A stretch of 64,000 bases of DNA from PALSA-270 sp963770915 (GTDB lineage: Bacteria > Acidobacteriota > Terriglobia > Terriglobales > Acidobacteriaceae). The DNA lies in the NCBI GenBank assembly GCA_963770915.1, contig CAVYRG010000001.1:1116001-1180000 (forward strand). Reading direction: 5' to 3'. This document shows positions 35,791-45,060 of this stretch, piece by piece. The translations under genes and the position numbers were made by a program. The notes beneath the pieces were generated by a model. It was not told where the DNA came from and ran no database searches. It worked only from the letters and a program-made list of their open reading frames with translations. Within the stretch, counting starts at the first letter, position 1. Every line of letters begins with the position of its first letter.

Positions 35791-37079
35791 AGACCGACCC
35801 TGCAACCCCAGAGACTTTGGCCCGCGAAATCACCCAGGGGCGCTGGCTGATCGTCGCGGATACGTTAGAGGCTCCGGCGCCGAGCCCCGCCGGCGCGCTG
35901 TGGCAGTGGCCGAGAATCTGGACGATTTCGGCGCGCAACTGGCGCCGCGTGGCACTGTGCGGGGTGATCGCTGGCAGCTTATCTTTGCTGGTCTCTTTGC
36001 TGATTCCCAACCGCTACATCGCCGCGACGCAGCTGCTCCCTCCTCATCCCACCCAGTCCGCGGCGGCGGCGTTTCTTGGACAATTCTCCGAACTGGCCAC
36101 GCTGGCGGGCGGGGGCGACATGGTGCGCAATCCGAGCGGGTTGTTCGTCGCCCTTCTGCGCAGCCGCACCGTGGCCGACCGCTTGATCTCGCGTCTGAAT
36201 CTGCAGCAGGAATACCGCACGCGGCGGCTTTCCGACTGCCGCACGAAACTGGAGAAGCGAACCCAGATCGAGCCCACCCGGGAAGGGGTGATCGTGATTC
36301 AGACCGAGGACCGCGACCCCCGCCGCGCCGCCGCGCTAGCTAACGCGTATGTCGAAGAGCTGGTGCGCATGAATCAGACGCTGGCGGTGACGGAAGCGGC
36401 GCGCCGCCGCAGCTTCTTCGAGAGCCAAGTGGAAGAAACCCGGCAACAGCTGGCCCACGCCGAAGACGCGCTGCGCCAGGCCCAGGAAACGACCGGCATG
36501 GTGCAGCTGGACGCGCAGGCGAAAGCCATGATCGAGTCGGCGGCGCTGCTGCGCGCCCGCATTGCACTGAAGCAATCGCAAGCGGAGACCATGCGCAGCT
36601 TTGCCACCGAGCAGAATCCCGATCTGGTGCGGGTGGAACGGGAACTGGGGGCGCTCAAAAACCAGCTGCGGCAGATGCAGCAGTCTTCCGCTCCCGATGA
36701 CCTGGAAGTTCCGCTGTCGCAGCTGCCCGCCGCCGGCCTGGAATACCTGCGCCGGCTGCGCGATGTGAAGTACTACGAGGCGGTGTTTGAAATGCTCTCC
36801 AAACAGCTGGAGGCGGCCCGCATCGATGAGGCGCGCGAGGGAACGCTGATCCAGGTCATCGATCCCGCCGAGGTACCGGATCACAAAAGCGGCCCGCCCC
36901 GTCGGCTAATCACTCTCGTCGGAACCGCCTGCGGCCTGCTTGCGGGCTTCGCCTGGTCGGCGGCGCGGGACGGCGCGTGGAGAGCGGGTTTCCTCAAGCA
37001 AGACGGCTCGGCGGAGACCGCAGCGAACGGAGTTGCGGATGGCTCACAAGAAAACCATGACGGTGCAAACCCTCTCTGA
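35787..37079 (+). CDS. Wzz/GumC-like chain-length determinant without kinase domain
   Basis: A 430-residue inner-membrane protein with helices at about 52-72 and 371-390 flanking a periplasmic coiled-coil domain (about 190-300; R-R-R-S-F-F-E-S-Q-V-E-E-T-R-Q-Q-L). The Wzz signature is V-I-Q-T-E-D-R-D-P-R-R-A-A-A-L-A-N-A-Y-V-E-E-L. The family Pro-rich segment P-A-E-V-P-D-H-K-S-G-P-P-R-R comes before the last helix. The cytoplasmic tail is short and has no Walker motif, and no separate tyrosine kinase or phosphatase gene is present. Control by BY-kinase phosphorylation is therefore absent or encoded elsewhere. It overlaps its neighbours at both ends. Confidence 0.87.
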   Translation: MKTDPATPETLAREITQGRWLIVADTLEAPAPSPAGALWQWPRIWTISARNWRRVALCGVIAGSLSLLVSLLIPNRYIAATQLLPPHPTQSAAAAFLGQFSELATLAGGGDMVRNPSGLFVALLRSRTVADRLISRLNLQQEYRTRRLSDCRTKLEKRTQIEPTREGVIVIQTEDRDPRRAAALANAYVEELVRMNQTLAVTEAARRRSFFESQVEETRQQLAHAEDALRQAQETTGMVQLDAQAKAMIESAALLRARIALKQSQAETMRSFATEQNPDLVRVERELGALKNQLRQMQQSSAPDDLEVPLSQLPAAGLEYLRRLRDVKYYEAVFEMLSKQLEAARIDEAREGTLIQVIDPAEVPDHKSGPPRRLITLVGTACGLLAGFAWSAARDGAWRAGFLKQDGSAETAANGVADGSQENHDGANPL

Positions 37080-37866
37080 ACCTCTCAGCGGCGTGAGCCC
37101 GGAGCCGGAAACCGTGCCCCTGTTCGGCCTCAACCTGAGCCGCATGAGCTACCCCGAGACGCTGGACTGGATCGAGTCCGCAGTGCTCTCTCACGAAGAC
37201 CGCCGCGCCTGCGTGTTTTCGGCGAACGTGGACCAACTGGTCCGCTATCGCCGCGACCCGGCTTTTCGCGAAACCTACCAGATCGCCAGCCTGATCGTGC
37301 CCGACGGCATGCCGCTGGTGTGGGCAGCGCGCCTGCTGGGAAAGCCGGTGGCGGAGCGGGTGACGGGAATCGATCTGATCGAGGGGCTCTGCCGGCTCGC
37401 GGCCGGCTCGCAGCGCACCTGCTTTCTGCTCGGCTCGCGGCCGGAAGTGGCCCGGTCGGCCGCCGAGGCTCTGGCTCGCCGCTTTCCCGGACTGCTGGTT
37501 CGGGGATGGCATGACGGCTACTTTTCCCGCGACGGCGAACAGACAGTCGTGGCCGCGATCAACGCGGCCCGGCCCGACATCCTGTTTGTGGGCATGGGCT
37601 CGCCCCGGCAGGAAATCTGGCTGCAGCGCAATTTTGGCCGGTTGGCTTGCCGGCTGGCGCTTCCCATTGGGGGTTCTTTTGAGGTGATCGCCGGACGCAG
37701 GAAACGCGCCCCGCGGCTGCTGCAGCGCTCGGGCCTGGAATGGGCCTGGCGGTTATTGCAGGAGCCCGGCCGACTGGGCCGCCGCTATCTGCTCGACGAC
37801 ATGAAATTTCTCTTGCTTTTCTGGGCTGAGCTGCGTTCCTGCCGAAAAAATCTTCCGGCTCGCTGA
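37039..37866 (+). CDS. WecG/TagA/CpsF family glycosyltransferase
   Basis: A 275-residue GT26 enzyme that adds the second sugar, typically ManNAc or ManNAcA, to the lipid-linked first sugar at the inner leaflet. Signatures are S-A-N-V-D-Q-L-V-R-Y-R, V-P-D-G-M-P-L-V-W-A-A-R-L-L-G, E-R-V-T-G-I-D-L, D-I-L-F-V-G-M-G-S-P-R-Q-E-I-W and G-G-S-F-E-V-I-A-G. The start at 37039 (GGAG upstream) lies inside the Wzz-like gene (41-bp overlap). The presence of wecB in the same operon supports a ManNAc-type donor. It is followed by the priming transferase. Confidence 0.9.
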   Translation: MAHKKTMTVQTLSEPLSGVSPEPETVPLFGLNLSRMSYPETLDWIESAVLSHEDRRACVFSANVDQLVRYRRDPAFRETYQIASLIVPDGMPLVWAARLLGKPVAERVTGIDLIEGLCRLAAGSQRTCFLLGSRPEVARSAAEALARRFPGLLVRGWHDGYFSRDGEQTVVAAINAARPDILFVGMGSPRQEIWLQRNFGRLACRLALPIGGSFEVIAGRRKRAPRLLQRSGLEWAWRLLQEPGRLGRRYLLDDMKFLLLFWAELRSCRKNLPAR

Positions 37867-37922
37867 AACCGGCTGCTGATCCGGGTTCTTCTGCCGATCT
37901 GTTCCCACGTGGAGATCCAAGC

Positions 37923-39308
37923 ATGTTGAGGGAAATTGCCAAAACCCTGGGCCGCACCCTGGCCGCCATCGACTTTCTCACCGTCGCGCTCGCCTACCTG
38001 TGCGCCGCCCGCCTGCTTCACCCCGCCGCCCGCCTTCGCGAACTGTTGCAAACCCCCTTGCTGCTGGCAGCGCCCGGGCTGTTTGTGGGCACGCTGCATG
38101 CTTTCGGCGCGTACCGCTCATTCCGCGTGAGCGCGTTGCTTGAGGAAGTTCTAATCCTGTCGCGCGCGGTGTTGCTGGCCTCGGCTTGTCTGCTGGCCGT
38201 TTTCTGGCTGTTGCAAGTGGATCCGCCGCTTCGTTCCGAGCTCCTGATCTTCGTGGCCTTGGCGTTCGCCTGGTTGTGCGCCGGACGCCTGACGCTGCGC
38301 ACCGGGCTGCGGCTGGCGCGCAGCCGAGGCTACAATCTGCGCTATTTTTTGCTGGTCGGCAGCGGTCCGCGGGCCCAGATCATCAGCGAAGAGCTGCATC
38401 TGCAGTCGTACTGGGGCATGCGGCTGATTGGCAGGGTGAGCGCCGGCGCGGCGGTGGATTCGGTTGCAGGCGAGGCCGCGCTCGGCACGCTCGCGGAACT
38501 GGGCGCGATCCTGGAGCGCCACGTGGTCGACGGGGTATTTTTCGCGGCCGATGAGATCGCGGTCGGCGAACTGCGCCAGGCGCTCGGGACCTGCCGCCGG
38601 CTGGGCATTCCCGCCCTGGTCGATCTGCACGCCTTCGAAGAAGCGCGCGGATACCTGAAACTCTCGGCTTTGGCCCAATCTCCCTTGCTTGTGATCGGCC
38701 AGACCCTCCTGGACGGCCATCGTGCCCTGCTCAAGCGCGCCTTGGACCTGGCTATCGCGGCCACAGCGATGCTCCTGTGCGCGCCGCTGATGCTGTTGAT
38801 CGCCGCGCTCATCAAGGCCACCAAGGCGGGGCCGGTGCTGTTTCGCCAACAGCGGGTAGGCCGCAACGGGCGCCGCTTCACCCTTTTGAAATTCCGCACC
38901 ATGGTGGCTGACGCCGAACAGATGCACGCTTCGCTGGCCGGGCAGAACGAGATGGACGGCCCCGTGTTCAAGGTGCGCTGCGACCCCCGCATCACCCCGG
39001 TGGGGCGCTACTTGCGGCGCACCAGTCTCGACGAGTTGCCGCAGCTCTGGAACGTGTTGCGCGGGGAGATGAGCATGGTCGGGCCGCGCCCGCCCCTGCC
39101 GAGCGAAGTCGACCAGTACCAGAGCTGGCAGCGCCGCCGCCTCAGCGTGCGTCCCGGGCTGACCTGCCTGTGGCAGGTGAGCGGTCGCAACGACATCGGC
39201 TTTGAGCGCTGGATGAAGCTGGACCTCGAATACATCGATAACTGGTCGTGGTGGCTGGATTTTAAGATCCTGCTGCTCACCTTCCCCGCCATGGTGCGGG
39301 GGCAATGA
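37923..39308 (+). CDS. undecaprenyl-phosphate sugar phosphotransferase (WcaJ/WbaP type)
   Basis: A 461-residue polyprenyl-phosphate hexose-1-phosphate transferase that starts the repeat unit. Four N-terminal helices (to about residue 130) are followed by a CoA-binding-like central domain and a membrane-inserted helix (about 272-295, R-A-L-D-L-A-I-A-A-T-A-M-L-L). The catalytic domain has V-L-F-R-Q-Q-R-V-G-R-N-G, L-L-K-F-R-T-M, D-E-L-P-Q-L-W-N-V-L-R-G-E-M-S-M-V-G-P-R-P and P-G-L-T-C-L-W-Q-V-S-G-R. The sugar is probably glucose or galactose, not determinable here. It is separated from wecG by 56 bp. Confidence 0.92.
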   Translation: MLREIAKTLGRTLAAIDFLTVALAYLCAARLLHPAARLRELLQTPLLLAAPGLFVGTLHAFGAYRSFRVSALLEEVLILSRAVLLASACLLAVFWLLQVDPPLRSELLIFVALAFAWLCAGRLTLRTGLRLARSRGYNLRYFLLVGSGPRAQIISEELHLQSYWGMRLIGRVSAGAAVDSVAGEAALGTLAELGAILERHVVDGVFFAADEIAVGELRQALGTCRRLGIPALVDLHAFEEARGYLKLSALAQSPLLVIGQTLLDGHRALLKRALDLAIAATAMLLCAPLMLLIAALIKATKAGPVLFRQQRVGRNGRRFTLLKFRTMVADAEQMHASLAGQNEMDGPVFKVRCDPRITPVGRYLRRTSLDELPQLWNVLRGEMSMVGPRPPLPSEVDQYQSWQRRRLSVRPGLTCLWQVSGRNDIGFERWMKLDLEYIDNWSWWLDFKILLLTFPAMVRGQ

Positions 39309-39342
39309 GCCAACCTCCCGGACCTTCCCTGGACCCTTCCCA

Positions 39343-41304
39343 ATGTGCGGATTTTGTGGCGTGGCCGCGGCGCGGCCTCTGACCGGTCACGATCTCGGGC
39401 GGCTCGAGCGCGGGACTCTCGCGCTGCGTCATCGCGGACCCGATGACGAAGGCTATGCGCTCATCGCCGGCGAGGGCCAGGCGCAGGCACTGCGCGGCGA
39501 CGATTCCCTGCCCGCGTTCGGCGCGCGGCCTCACATTCGCGCCGCCGGGTTGCGGGGAGAAAGCGTCGCACTCGGGTCGCGCCGCCTGGCCATTCTCGAC
39601 CTTGGCCCCTGCGGCCACATGCCGATGACCGACGGCGCCGGCAACTGGATCGTGTTCAACGGGGAGATTTACAACTACCGCGAACTGCGGGAGGAGCTGG
39701 CCGCGCTCGGGCACGGCTTCGAGTCACAGTCCGATACCGAGGTGCTGTTGCACGCCTATGCCGAGTGGGGCGAGGCCTGCCAGCCGCGGCTGAATGGCAT
39801 GTGGGCCTTCGCACTGTGGGATCAGCGCCGCCGGCAGCTGTTCTGCTCGCGCGACCGCTTCGGAGAAAAGCAGCTCTACTACCACGCGACGCAAGATGGC
39901 GGCCTGTGGTTTGCTTCCGAGATTGCGCCCTTGCGCCTGGTGACCCAGGGAAGCGAACGGGTGAACGAGCCTCTGGCGTGGGACTTTTTGATGTATGGCC
40001 TGGCCGATCACACTGCGGAGACATTCTTCACTTCCATCCAGCAGTTGCTCCCCGGAACCTGCCTGACGTTTCGCCCGGGCGAACCGGTTGGCGTGCGCCG
40101 TTACTACGATCTCCCGTCGCGGCCGGCGCTGGTGCCGGGCAACTTCTCCTCCGCCGCCGCCCAGTTGCGCGAGCACCTGCAGAATTCCGTGCGTCTGCGG
40201 CTGCGCAGCGACGTGCCGGTGGCCAGCTTTTTCAGCGGCGGCCTCGATTCCGCGAGCGTCGTTGCTCTGGCCGACCGGGCTCTGGTGGGCCTGAACGGAA
40301 GCTCTCCGTATAAAACGCTGCGCACTTACACCAATGCCTATCCGCCGGGACACGTCTATGACGAGACGCCGCGGGTCCGGGCCGCACTCCCCGCCATGCG
40401 CGCGGTCGAAGCGCAGTTCGTCATCGCTTCCCGCGAGAACTTCGAATCCGACGTGCTGGCTATGGTCGAACGCCAGGAGCAGCCTTTTCACAACCTGTCG
40501 ATCCTTGCCTCGTATCGTTTGCTGCGCCTGATCCGCGAGCGCGATGGCATCAAGGTCGTTCTCACCGGGGAAGCGGGGGACGAATTGCTGGCCGGCTACT
40601 GGCGGGTGTATCTGCCGCTTTATTTGAGCCGCCTGCTCGCGACCGGCCAGTGGAGCCGCTGGCGCACCGAAGCCGCGGCCTGGAAATGGCAGACCAGCCT
40701 GAAAGCGTCCGGCAAGGGATTCTTCCGCAAGCTGCCGCGCCGCCTGCGCGCCCGCCTGCAGCCGCTGCGCAATCCGGTGGCCGCACTGCTGCACCCGGAA
40801 TTCCTTCGCGCCCACGCCGAACGCGATGAGGAAGTGACCGAACAGTGGCGCGGGCTCGATCTCAACCAGCGCCTGGCCGCCGACCTTACGCGTTTCAATC
40901 TGCCGCAGCTGCTGCGCCATCTCGACCGCAATGCCATGGCATGGTCGATCGAAACCCGGGTGCCCTTTCTCGATCACCGGCTGGTCGAATTTGCCTGCGC
41001 CCTGCCGGAAGAATGGAAGATGCAGCAAGGCTACGGGAAGTACATCCTGCGCCAGGCCATGGCCAGAGATCTGCCGGAGGCGATCGTGTGGAATCGCAGC
41101 AAGCTGGGCTTTGGCATGGAGGAGCAGTTCTGGCTCAAAGAATGTCTTGCAATTCTCGAAGCCTCCGCCCGGCTGGCCGATTTCATTGACGTGGAGTCAC
41201 TGCGCCGCCGCGTCAGCGAAGCCAAGCCTCCGGCCGGCCAAGCCTACTGGCTGCCGATCTCGTTCGGTCTATGGCTGCAGACCGCCTACCCGCAGGCCCA
41301 CTAA
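39343..41304 (+). CDS. asnB: asparagine synthase (glutamine-hydrolysing), polysaccharide-cluster type
   Basis: A 653-residue protein. The class-II glutaminase domain begins M-C-G-F-C-G, so the catalytic Cys2 is present, with R-H-R-G-P-D-D-E-G and F-N-G-E-I-Y-N-Y-R-E-L. The synthetase domain has the ATP pyrophosphatase loop F-S-G-G-L-D-S-A-S (about 300) and L-T-G-E-A-G-D-E-L-L-A-G-Y. AsnB-like enzymes are regular members of acidobacterial and PEP-CTERM-type polysaccharide loci, where they may amidate a uronic acid or other carboxylated sugar rather than make free asparagine. This copy contrasts with the lasso cyclase at 59049, which has Ser at position 2. Confidence 0.9.
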   Translation: MCGFCGVAAARPLTGHDLGRLERGTLALRHRGPDDEGYALIAGEGQAQALRGDDSLPAFGARPHIRAAGLRGESVALGSRRLAILDLGPCGHMPMTDGAGNWIVFNGEIYNYRELREELAALGHGFESQSDTEVLLHAYAEWGEACQPRLNGMWAFALWDQRRRQLFCSRDRFGEKQLYYHATQDGGLWFASEIAPLRLVTQGSERVNEPLAWDFLMYGLADHTAETFFTSIQQLLPGTCLTFRPGEPVGVRRYYDLPSRPALVPGNFSSAAAQLREHLQNSVRLRLRSDVPVASFFSGGLDSASVVALADRALVGLNGSSPYKTLRTYTNAYPPGHVYDETPRVRAALPAMRAVEAQFVIASRENFESDVLAMVERQEQPFHNLSILASYRLLRLIRERDGIKVVLTGEAGDELLAGYWRVYLPLYLSRLLATGQWSRWRTEAAAWKWQTSLKASGKGFFRKLPRRLRARLQPLRNPVAALLHPEFLRAHAERDEEVTEQWRGLDLNQRLAADLTRFNLPQLLRHLDRNAMAWSIETRVPFLDHRLVEFACALPEEWKMQQGYGKYILRQAMARDLPEAIVWNRSKLGFGMEEQFWLKECLAILEASARLADFIDVESLRRRVSEAKPPAGQAYWLPISFGLWLQTAYPQAH

Positions 41305-41317
41305 ACAAGACGATCCC

Positions 41318-42328
41318 ATGTTCCGCTGGAACGCACAGTTTGTCCGCTGCAACCTTTGCAGCGGAAATAACGCCGCGCTGCTGTTTGCCCAAGATCAGCA
41401 TGGCTTCGGCCTGCGCACGGTGCTGTGCCGGAGTTGCGGCTTGATCTACCTGAACCCGCGCCCGAGCGCCGCGTCGTACGACGAGTTCTATCGCCACTGG
41501 TATCACCGGCTCTATCCCTCCCGCATGGCCTTCCATGACGGCAAATTAGGAGGACGCATTGCCGCCGAGGTGGCGCGGCGGCGCGCTGCCTCCTACCAGG
41601 CTTTTTTCGGCGAAGAAGTTCGCCTGCTCGAACTGGGGCCGGGGGAAGGCGCGTTTCTCTCGGCGCTGGCCGCTTCTTACCCGCAGGGTCAGGTGCGAGG
41701 CGTCGATCTGGCGCCGGCGGAAGCGGAACTCTGCCAGAGCAAAGGTCTAGATGTGGTCTGGGGCCGCATCGGTCAGCTTCCCGAGGAATATCTCGGCAAC
41801 ACCCACGTGGCCATGTTTCACGTGCTCGAGCACACGCTCAATCCGCTCGAAACCTTGCGGCACGCCGCGCGCTGCCTTCGTCCGGACGGAGTCTTATTCG
41901 TCGAGGTGCCGAACATCCTTGGCAGCTGGCAAGGACTGGGCATGATTCACATCGCCCATCCTTATCAGTTTGCGCCGGCGACGCTGACCGCGCTCCTGCG
42001 GCGGGCCGGCTTTGAGGTTGTGCAGCTTGAGACTTTGGAAGATCCGTTCCTTCCCTCGAGCCTGCGCGTCGTCGCGCGGCGCAGTGTGGCTTCCGAGGCG
42101 CCGCCGCTGCCGCCTCCTCCGGACGTGGAGGCAATGCGGGCTCTTTTCGCCGGCAAACTGGCCGGCTGGAAAAAGGAATTGCGGGCCTCCCGCTTGAAGC
42201 GCTGGACCGCGCGCGCGCTCGGCCCGCACGGCAGCGCGCTGCTGTGGGAGTGGACGGCCGGCCGCGCCTGGCGGGATCTGTTGTCTGCCAGCGAGAGAAA
42301 TCTTCCACATTCTGGGGTGCATGCATGA
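41318..42328 (+). CDS. class I SAM methyltransferase with zinc-ribbon N-terminus
   Basis: A 336-residue protein. The N-terminus has a C-N-L-C (11-14) and C-R-S-C (37-40) ribbon. A Rossmann methyltransferase core follows, with L-L-E-L-G-P-G-E-G-A-F-L-S-A-L (SAM binding, about 100-115) and M-F-H-V-L-E-H-T-L-N-P-L-E-T-L. Such proteins methylate sugars or sugar-linked groups in surface-polysaccharide pathways. The start at 41318 follows the previous stop by 13 bp, and the stop (TGA) overlaps the next ATG. The exact acceptor is unknown. Confidence 0.86.
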   Translation: MFRWNAQFVRCNLCSGNNAALLFAQDQHGFGLRTVLCRSCGLIYLNPRPSAASYDEFYRHWYHRLYPSRMAFHDGKLGGRIAAEVARRRAASYQAFFGEEVRLLELGPGEGAFLSALAASYPQGQVRGVDLAPAEAELCQSKGLDVVWGRIGQLPEEYLGNTHVAMFHVLEHTLNPLETLRHAARCLRPDGVLFVEVPNILGSWQGLGMIHIAHPYQFAPATLTALLRRAGFEVVQLETLEDPFLPSSLRVVARRSVASEAPPLPPPPDVEAMRALFAGKLAGWKKELRASRLKRWTARALGPHGSALLWEWTAGRAWRDLLSASERNLPHSGVHA

Positions 42329-44049
42329 TCCGTATTTTCTGGATTCGAGTTTTTTCAGGAGTCATAGCCCTTGGTTGCCTCGCCTGCACCGCAGCGCGGA
42401 GCCAGGAGGCTTTGCAAAGCGTGACCCGATCGACCGGCCATCACTGGAGCAGCGACCCGGCGTATCTCGGCTCGCCGGCGGTCCCGCTCGATAGCTGGAT
42501 CTATCCCGCGCTCGACCGGCTGGTGGCTTTCGGTTACATCACGACGGCGTACGCCGACATGCGTCCCTGGACCCGGATCGAGTGCGGCCGCATGCTGGAG
42601 GAAGCCCAAGGCAAGGTGGAAGACGATGCCTTGCCGGGAAGCGATGCCGCCCGGCTGTTTCAGGCGCTGGCGGCGGAGTTCTCCCCGGAAATGCAGAGTC
42701 TGGAGGGAGGGGAGAATGCCGGGCTCAAGGTCGATTCTCTCTACACCCGGGCGACGGACATCGCCGGCCCGCCTCTGCGCGACAGCTATCACTTTGCCCA
42801 GACCGTAATCGACGATTACGGGCGACCCTACGGGCAGGGAGTAAACGAAGTTACGGGACTCACCGCTCATGGGTCGGTGGGGCCGCTCGCCTTTTCGCTG
42901 CAGGGAGAATATCAACACGCGCCGGCGGTGGCTTCCGATCCGGCAAGCACGCTGCAGGCCACCGCGGTGCAGGACCTGACCCTGCCGCTCGCGAACGGCA
43001 CGCCCGTGATCAACCGCTTGCGCCTGCTCGAGAGCACGGTTTCGCTCACCTATCACAACCTGCAGGTTTCGGCCGGCCGGCAGAGTCTGTGGCTGGGGCC
43101 CGGCGACATTGGGCCTTTTCTCTTTAGCAACAACGCCGACCCCGTCCCTATGATCCGCTTCGACCGGGTCACGCCCTACCGGGTGCCGTTGCTCTCGCGC
43201 GTTCTCGGCCCCGCCCGCATGGAGTTCTTCCTGGGGCAGCTCTCGGGACATCGGTGGGTGTTTGCCGACGGCCAGCTGTATGGCCCGGAGGTTCGCCCGC
43301 AGCCGTTCATTCATGGCAGCAAGGTCAGCTTTAAGCCGACGCCGAACTTCGAATTTGGCATGGGCTTCACCGTGCTGTTTGGCGGGCCGCGGTTCCCCTT
43401 CACCTGGCACAACTTTTTCCGCACGTTCACGTCTTTCAATACCACCCCGGGAGCCCCGGCCGATCCCGGCGACCGGCGCTCCTGCTTCGACTTCAGCTAC
43501 CGGGTTCCTTACCTGCGGCATTGGCTCACCGTGTATCTCGATTCCTTCGTCGAGGATGAGATTTCGCCGCTGGGATCGACCCGTCCCTCGCTGCGCATGG
43601 GAACTTACTTCTCTCACGTACCCAGAATTCCCAAACTCGATCTGCGTCTCGAGGGTATTTATACCGATGTTCCGGGGCAGCAGCCGAGCGGTTTCCTGTA
43701 TTGGAACGGGCGCTACCGCTCCGGCTACACCAACGACGGAAACCTGCTGGCCAGCTGGATCGGGCGGCAGGGCCGCGGAGGGCAGGCCTGGGCAACGTAT
43801 TGGTTTTCCCCCCGCGACAAACTGCAGCTCAGCTACCGCCATCAGGAAAACGACCAGTCCTATATCGGCGGAGGGCACTTGAACGATGTGGGCGTAAGCG
43901 GAGAATTCCGCCTGCGGCCGGATATTGCCTTCTCCGGCGCGCTGCAATACGAACAGTGGCGGTTTCCCGTGCTCTCCTCCGCAGCCCATTCCGATTTCAC
44001 CACCTCCATGCAGTTGACCTTCTATCCCCGCTGGAAGCTCGGCCACTAG
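42325..44049 (+). CDS. Wzi-like capsule assembly outer-membrane protein
   Basis: A 574-residue protein with a Sec signal (about 1-27). An acidobacterial-type N-terminal segment of about 100 residues follows (V-P-L-D-S-W-I-Y-P-A-L-D-R-L, then W-T-R-I-E-C-G-R-M). The Wzi-type barrel has S-A-G-R-Q-S-L-W-L-G-P-G, F-F-L-G-Q-L-S-G-H and S-Y-R-H-Q-E-N-D repeated beta strands. Wzi homologues bind capsule at the outer surface and help anchor it. Its location inside the operon argues that the polymer is cell-associated at least in part. The start codon overlaps the methyltransferase stop. Confidence 0.85.
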   Translation: MIRIFWIRVFSGVIALGCLACTAARSQEALQSVTRSTGHHWSSDPAYLGSPAVPLDSWIYPALDRLVAFGYITTAYADMRPWTRIECGRMLEEAQGKVEDDALPGSDAARLFQALAAEFSPEMQSLEGGENAGLKVDSLYTRATDIAGPPLRDSYHFAQTVIDDYGRPYGQGVNEVTGLTAHGSVGPLAFSLQGEYQHAPAVASDPASTLQATAVQDLTLPLANGTPVINRLRLLESTVSLTYHNLQVSAGRQSLWLGPGDIGPFLFSNNADPVPMIRFDRVTPYRVPLLSRVLGPARMEFFLGQLSGHRWVFADGQLYGPEVRPQPFIHGSKVSFKPTPNFEFGMGFTVLFGGPRFPFTWHNFFRTFTSFNTTPGAPADPGDRRSCFDFSYRVPYLRHWLTVYLDSFVEDEISPLGSTRPSLRMGTYFSHVPRIPKLDLRLEGIYTDVPGQQPSGFLYWNGRYRSGYTNDGNLLASWIGRQGRGGQAWATYWFSPRDKLQLSYRHQENDQSYIGGGHLNDVGVSGEFRLRPDIAFSGALQYEQWRFPVLSSAAHSDFTTSMQLTFYPRWKLGH

Positions 44050-44080
44050 GCCGGGTCAGCTTTATTCCGAAAGAGAACTT

Positions 44081-45049
44081 ATGCGAATCAGCGTGATTGG
44101 CGGCGCCGGTTTTGTCGGCGCACATTTGGTTTCCGCCTTGCTCGATCAAGAACACGAGGTGCAGGTCTACGACAATCTTTTTTGCCGGCGGCGCGCGGAG
44201 GATTTTCCCTGGAACAAGCAGGTCCGCTTCGCCCGCGGCGAGATCACCGACGGCGGCCGCCTGCGGGGCGAACTCGCCGCCTTCACTCCGGAGCTGATTT
44301 TTCACCTGGCGGCCCTGCACTATATCCCGTACTGCGACCGGCATCCCGGCGAAGCTCTGCGGGTCAACGTGGAGGGAACGCTCGCAGTCATGCTGGCGGC
44401 GCAGCAAATTCCGTCTCTCAAGGGAGTCCTGTTTGCATCCTCGGTCGCGGTTTACGCGCCCGAGGACGGAGATCACCGCGAGACCGATCCACCCGGCCCT
44501 TGCGACATCTACGGACTGACCAAGTGGCTGGCCGAACAGGTCGTCGAGCAATACGCGCGCCAGGCGACACTCAATCATCTGTGCTTGCGCTTCTCCAATA
44601 TCTATGGGCCCGGAGAAACCAATCCGCATGTGATCCCGGAGGTTCTCGAGCAGCTGCTGAGCGGGTCAGACACCTTGCAACTGGGCCGCACCGATCCCTG
44701 CCGGGACTTCCTTTATGTAGGCGACCTAATCGATGCCCTGCTCGCCACGATTCCCGTCGCCGCCGGGCGAGAAATTCATGAGACGCTGAACCTTGGCGCA
44801 GGACAGGAGTGGGCGGTGCAGGAAGCCATCGACATTCTTTGCGAGCTCAGCGGGAAGAAAATTCACGTGGTGCGCGATGCCGGCCGGGTGCGCGCGGTGG
44901 ACCGCATGCATTTGCGGGCTTCGATCGACCGCGCCCGCCAACGGCTAGGCTGGGAACCGAAACACACTCTGCGCTCCGGCCTCGGGGAAACCTTCGCCCA
45001 GGAGCAAGCCCAGCGCGGTCTTCGCCTGGCGGCAGCTTCCGGCGTCTAG
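44081..45049 (+). CDS. NAD-dependent epimerase/dehydratase (extended SDR)
   Basis: A 322-residue nucleotide-sugar SDR. The NAD-binding motif G-G-A-G-F-V-G sits at residues 6-12, the catalytic Y-x3-K is Y-G-L-T-K-W (about 144-149), and the Ser/Thr is in A-S-S-V-A-V-Y. Later segments R-F-S-N-I-Y-G-P-G-E and D-F-L-Y-V-G-D-L are typical of UDP-glucose 4-epimerase/UDP-glucuronate-type members. It probably supplies one nucleotide sugar for the polymer. The substrate cannot be fixed from sequence. It follows the Wzi-like gene by 31 bp. Confidence 0.9.
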   Translation: MRISVIGGAGFVGAHLVSALLDQEHEVQVYDNLFCRRRAEDFPWNKQVRFARGEITDGGRLRGELAAFTPELIFHLAALHYIPYCDRHPGEALRVNVEGTLAVMLAAQQIPSLKGVLFASSVAVYAPEDGDHRETDPPGPCDIYGLTKWLAEQVVEQYARQATLNHLCLRFSNIYGPGETNPHVIPEVLEQLLSGSDTLQLGRTDPCRDFLYVGDLIDALLATIPVAAGREIHETLNLGAGQEWAVQEAIDILCELSGKKIHVVRDAGRVRAVDRMHLRASIDRARQRLGWEPKHTLRSGLGETFAQEQAQRGLRLAAASGV

Positions 45050-45060
45050 TCTTGCTCGCG

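Noticed and set aside
38151..39305. 384-codon open frame on the minus strand opposite the priming sugar transferase
   Set aside because: The + strand frame has full family signatures; the antisense frame is a product of high GC content and shows no domain.
42355..44046. 563-codon open frame opposite the Wzi-like gene
   Set aside because: Antisense shadow of a well-supported gene; Arg/Gln/Glu/Gly-biased, no motif, no ribosome site.
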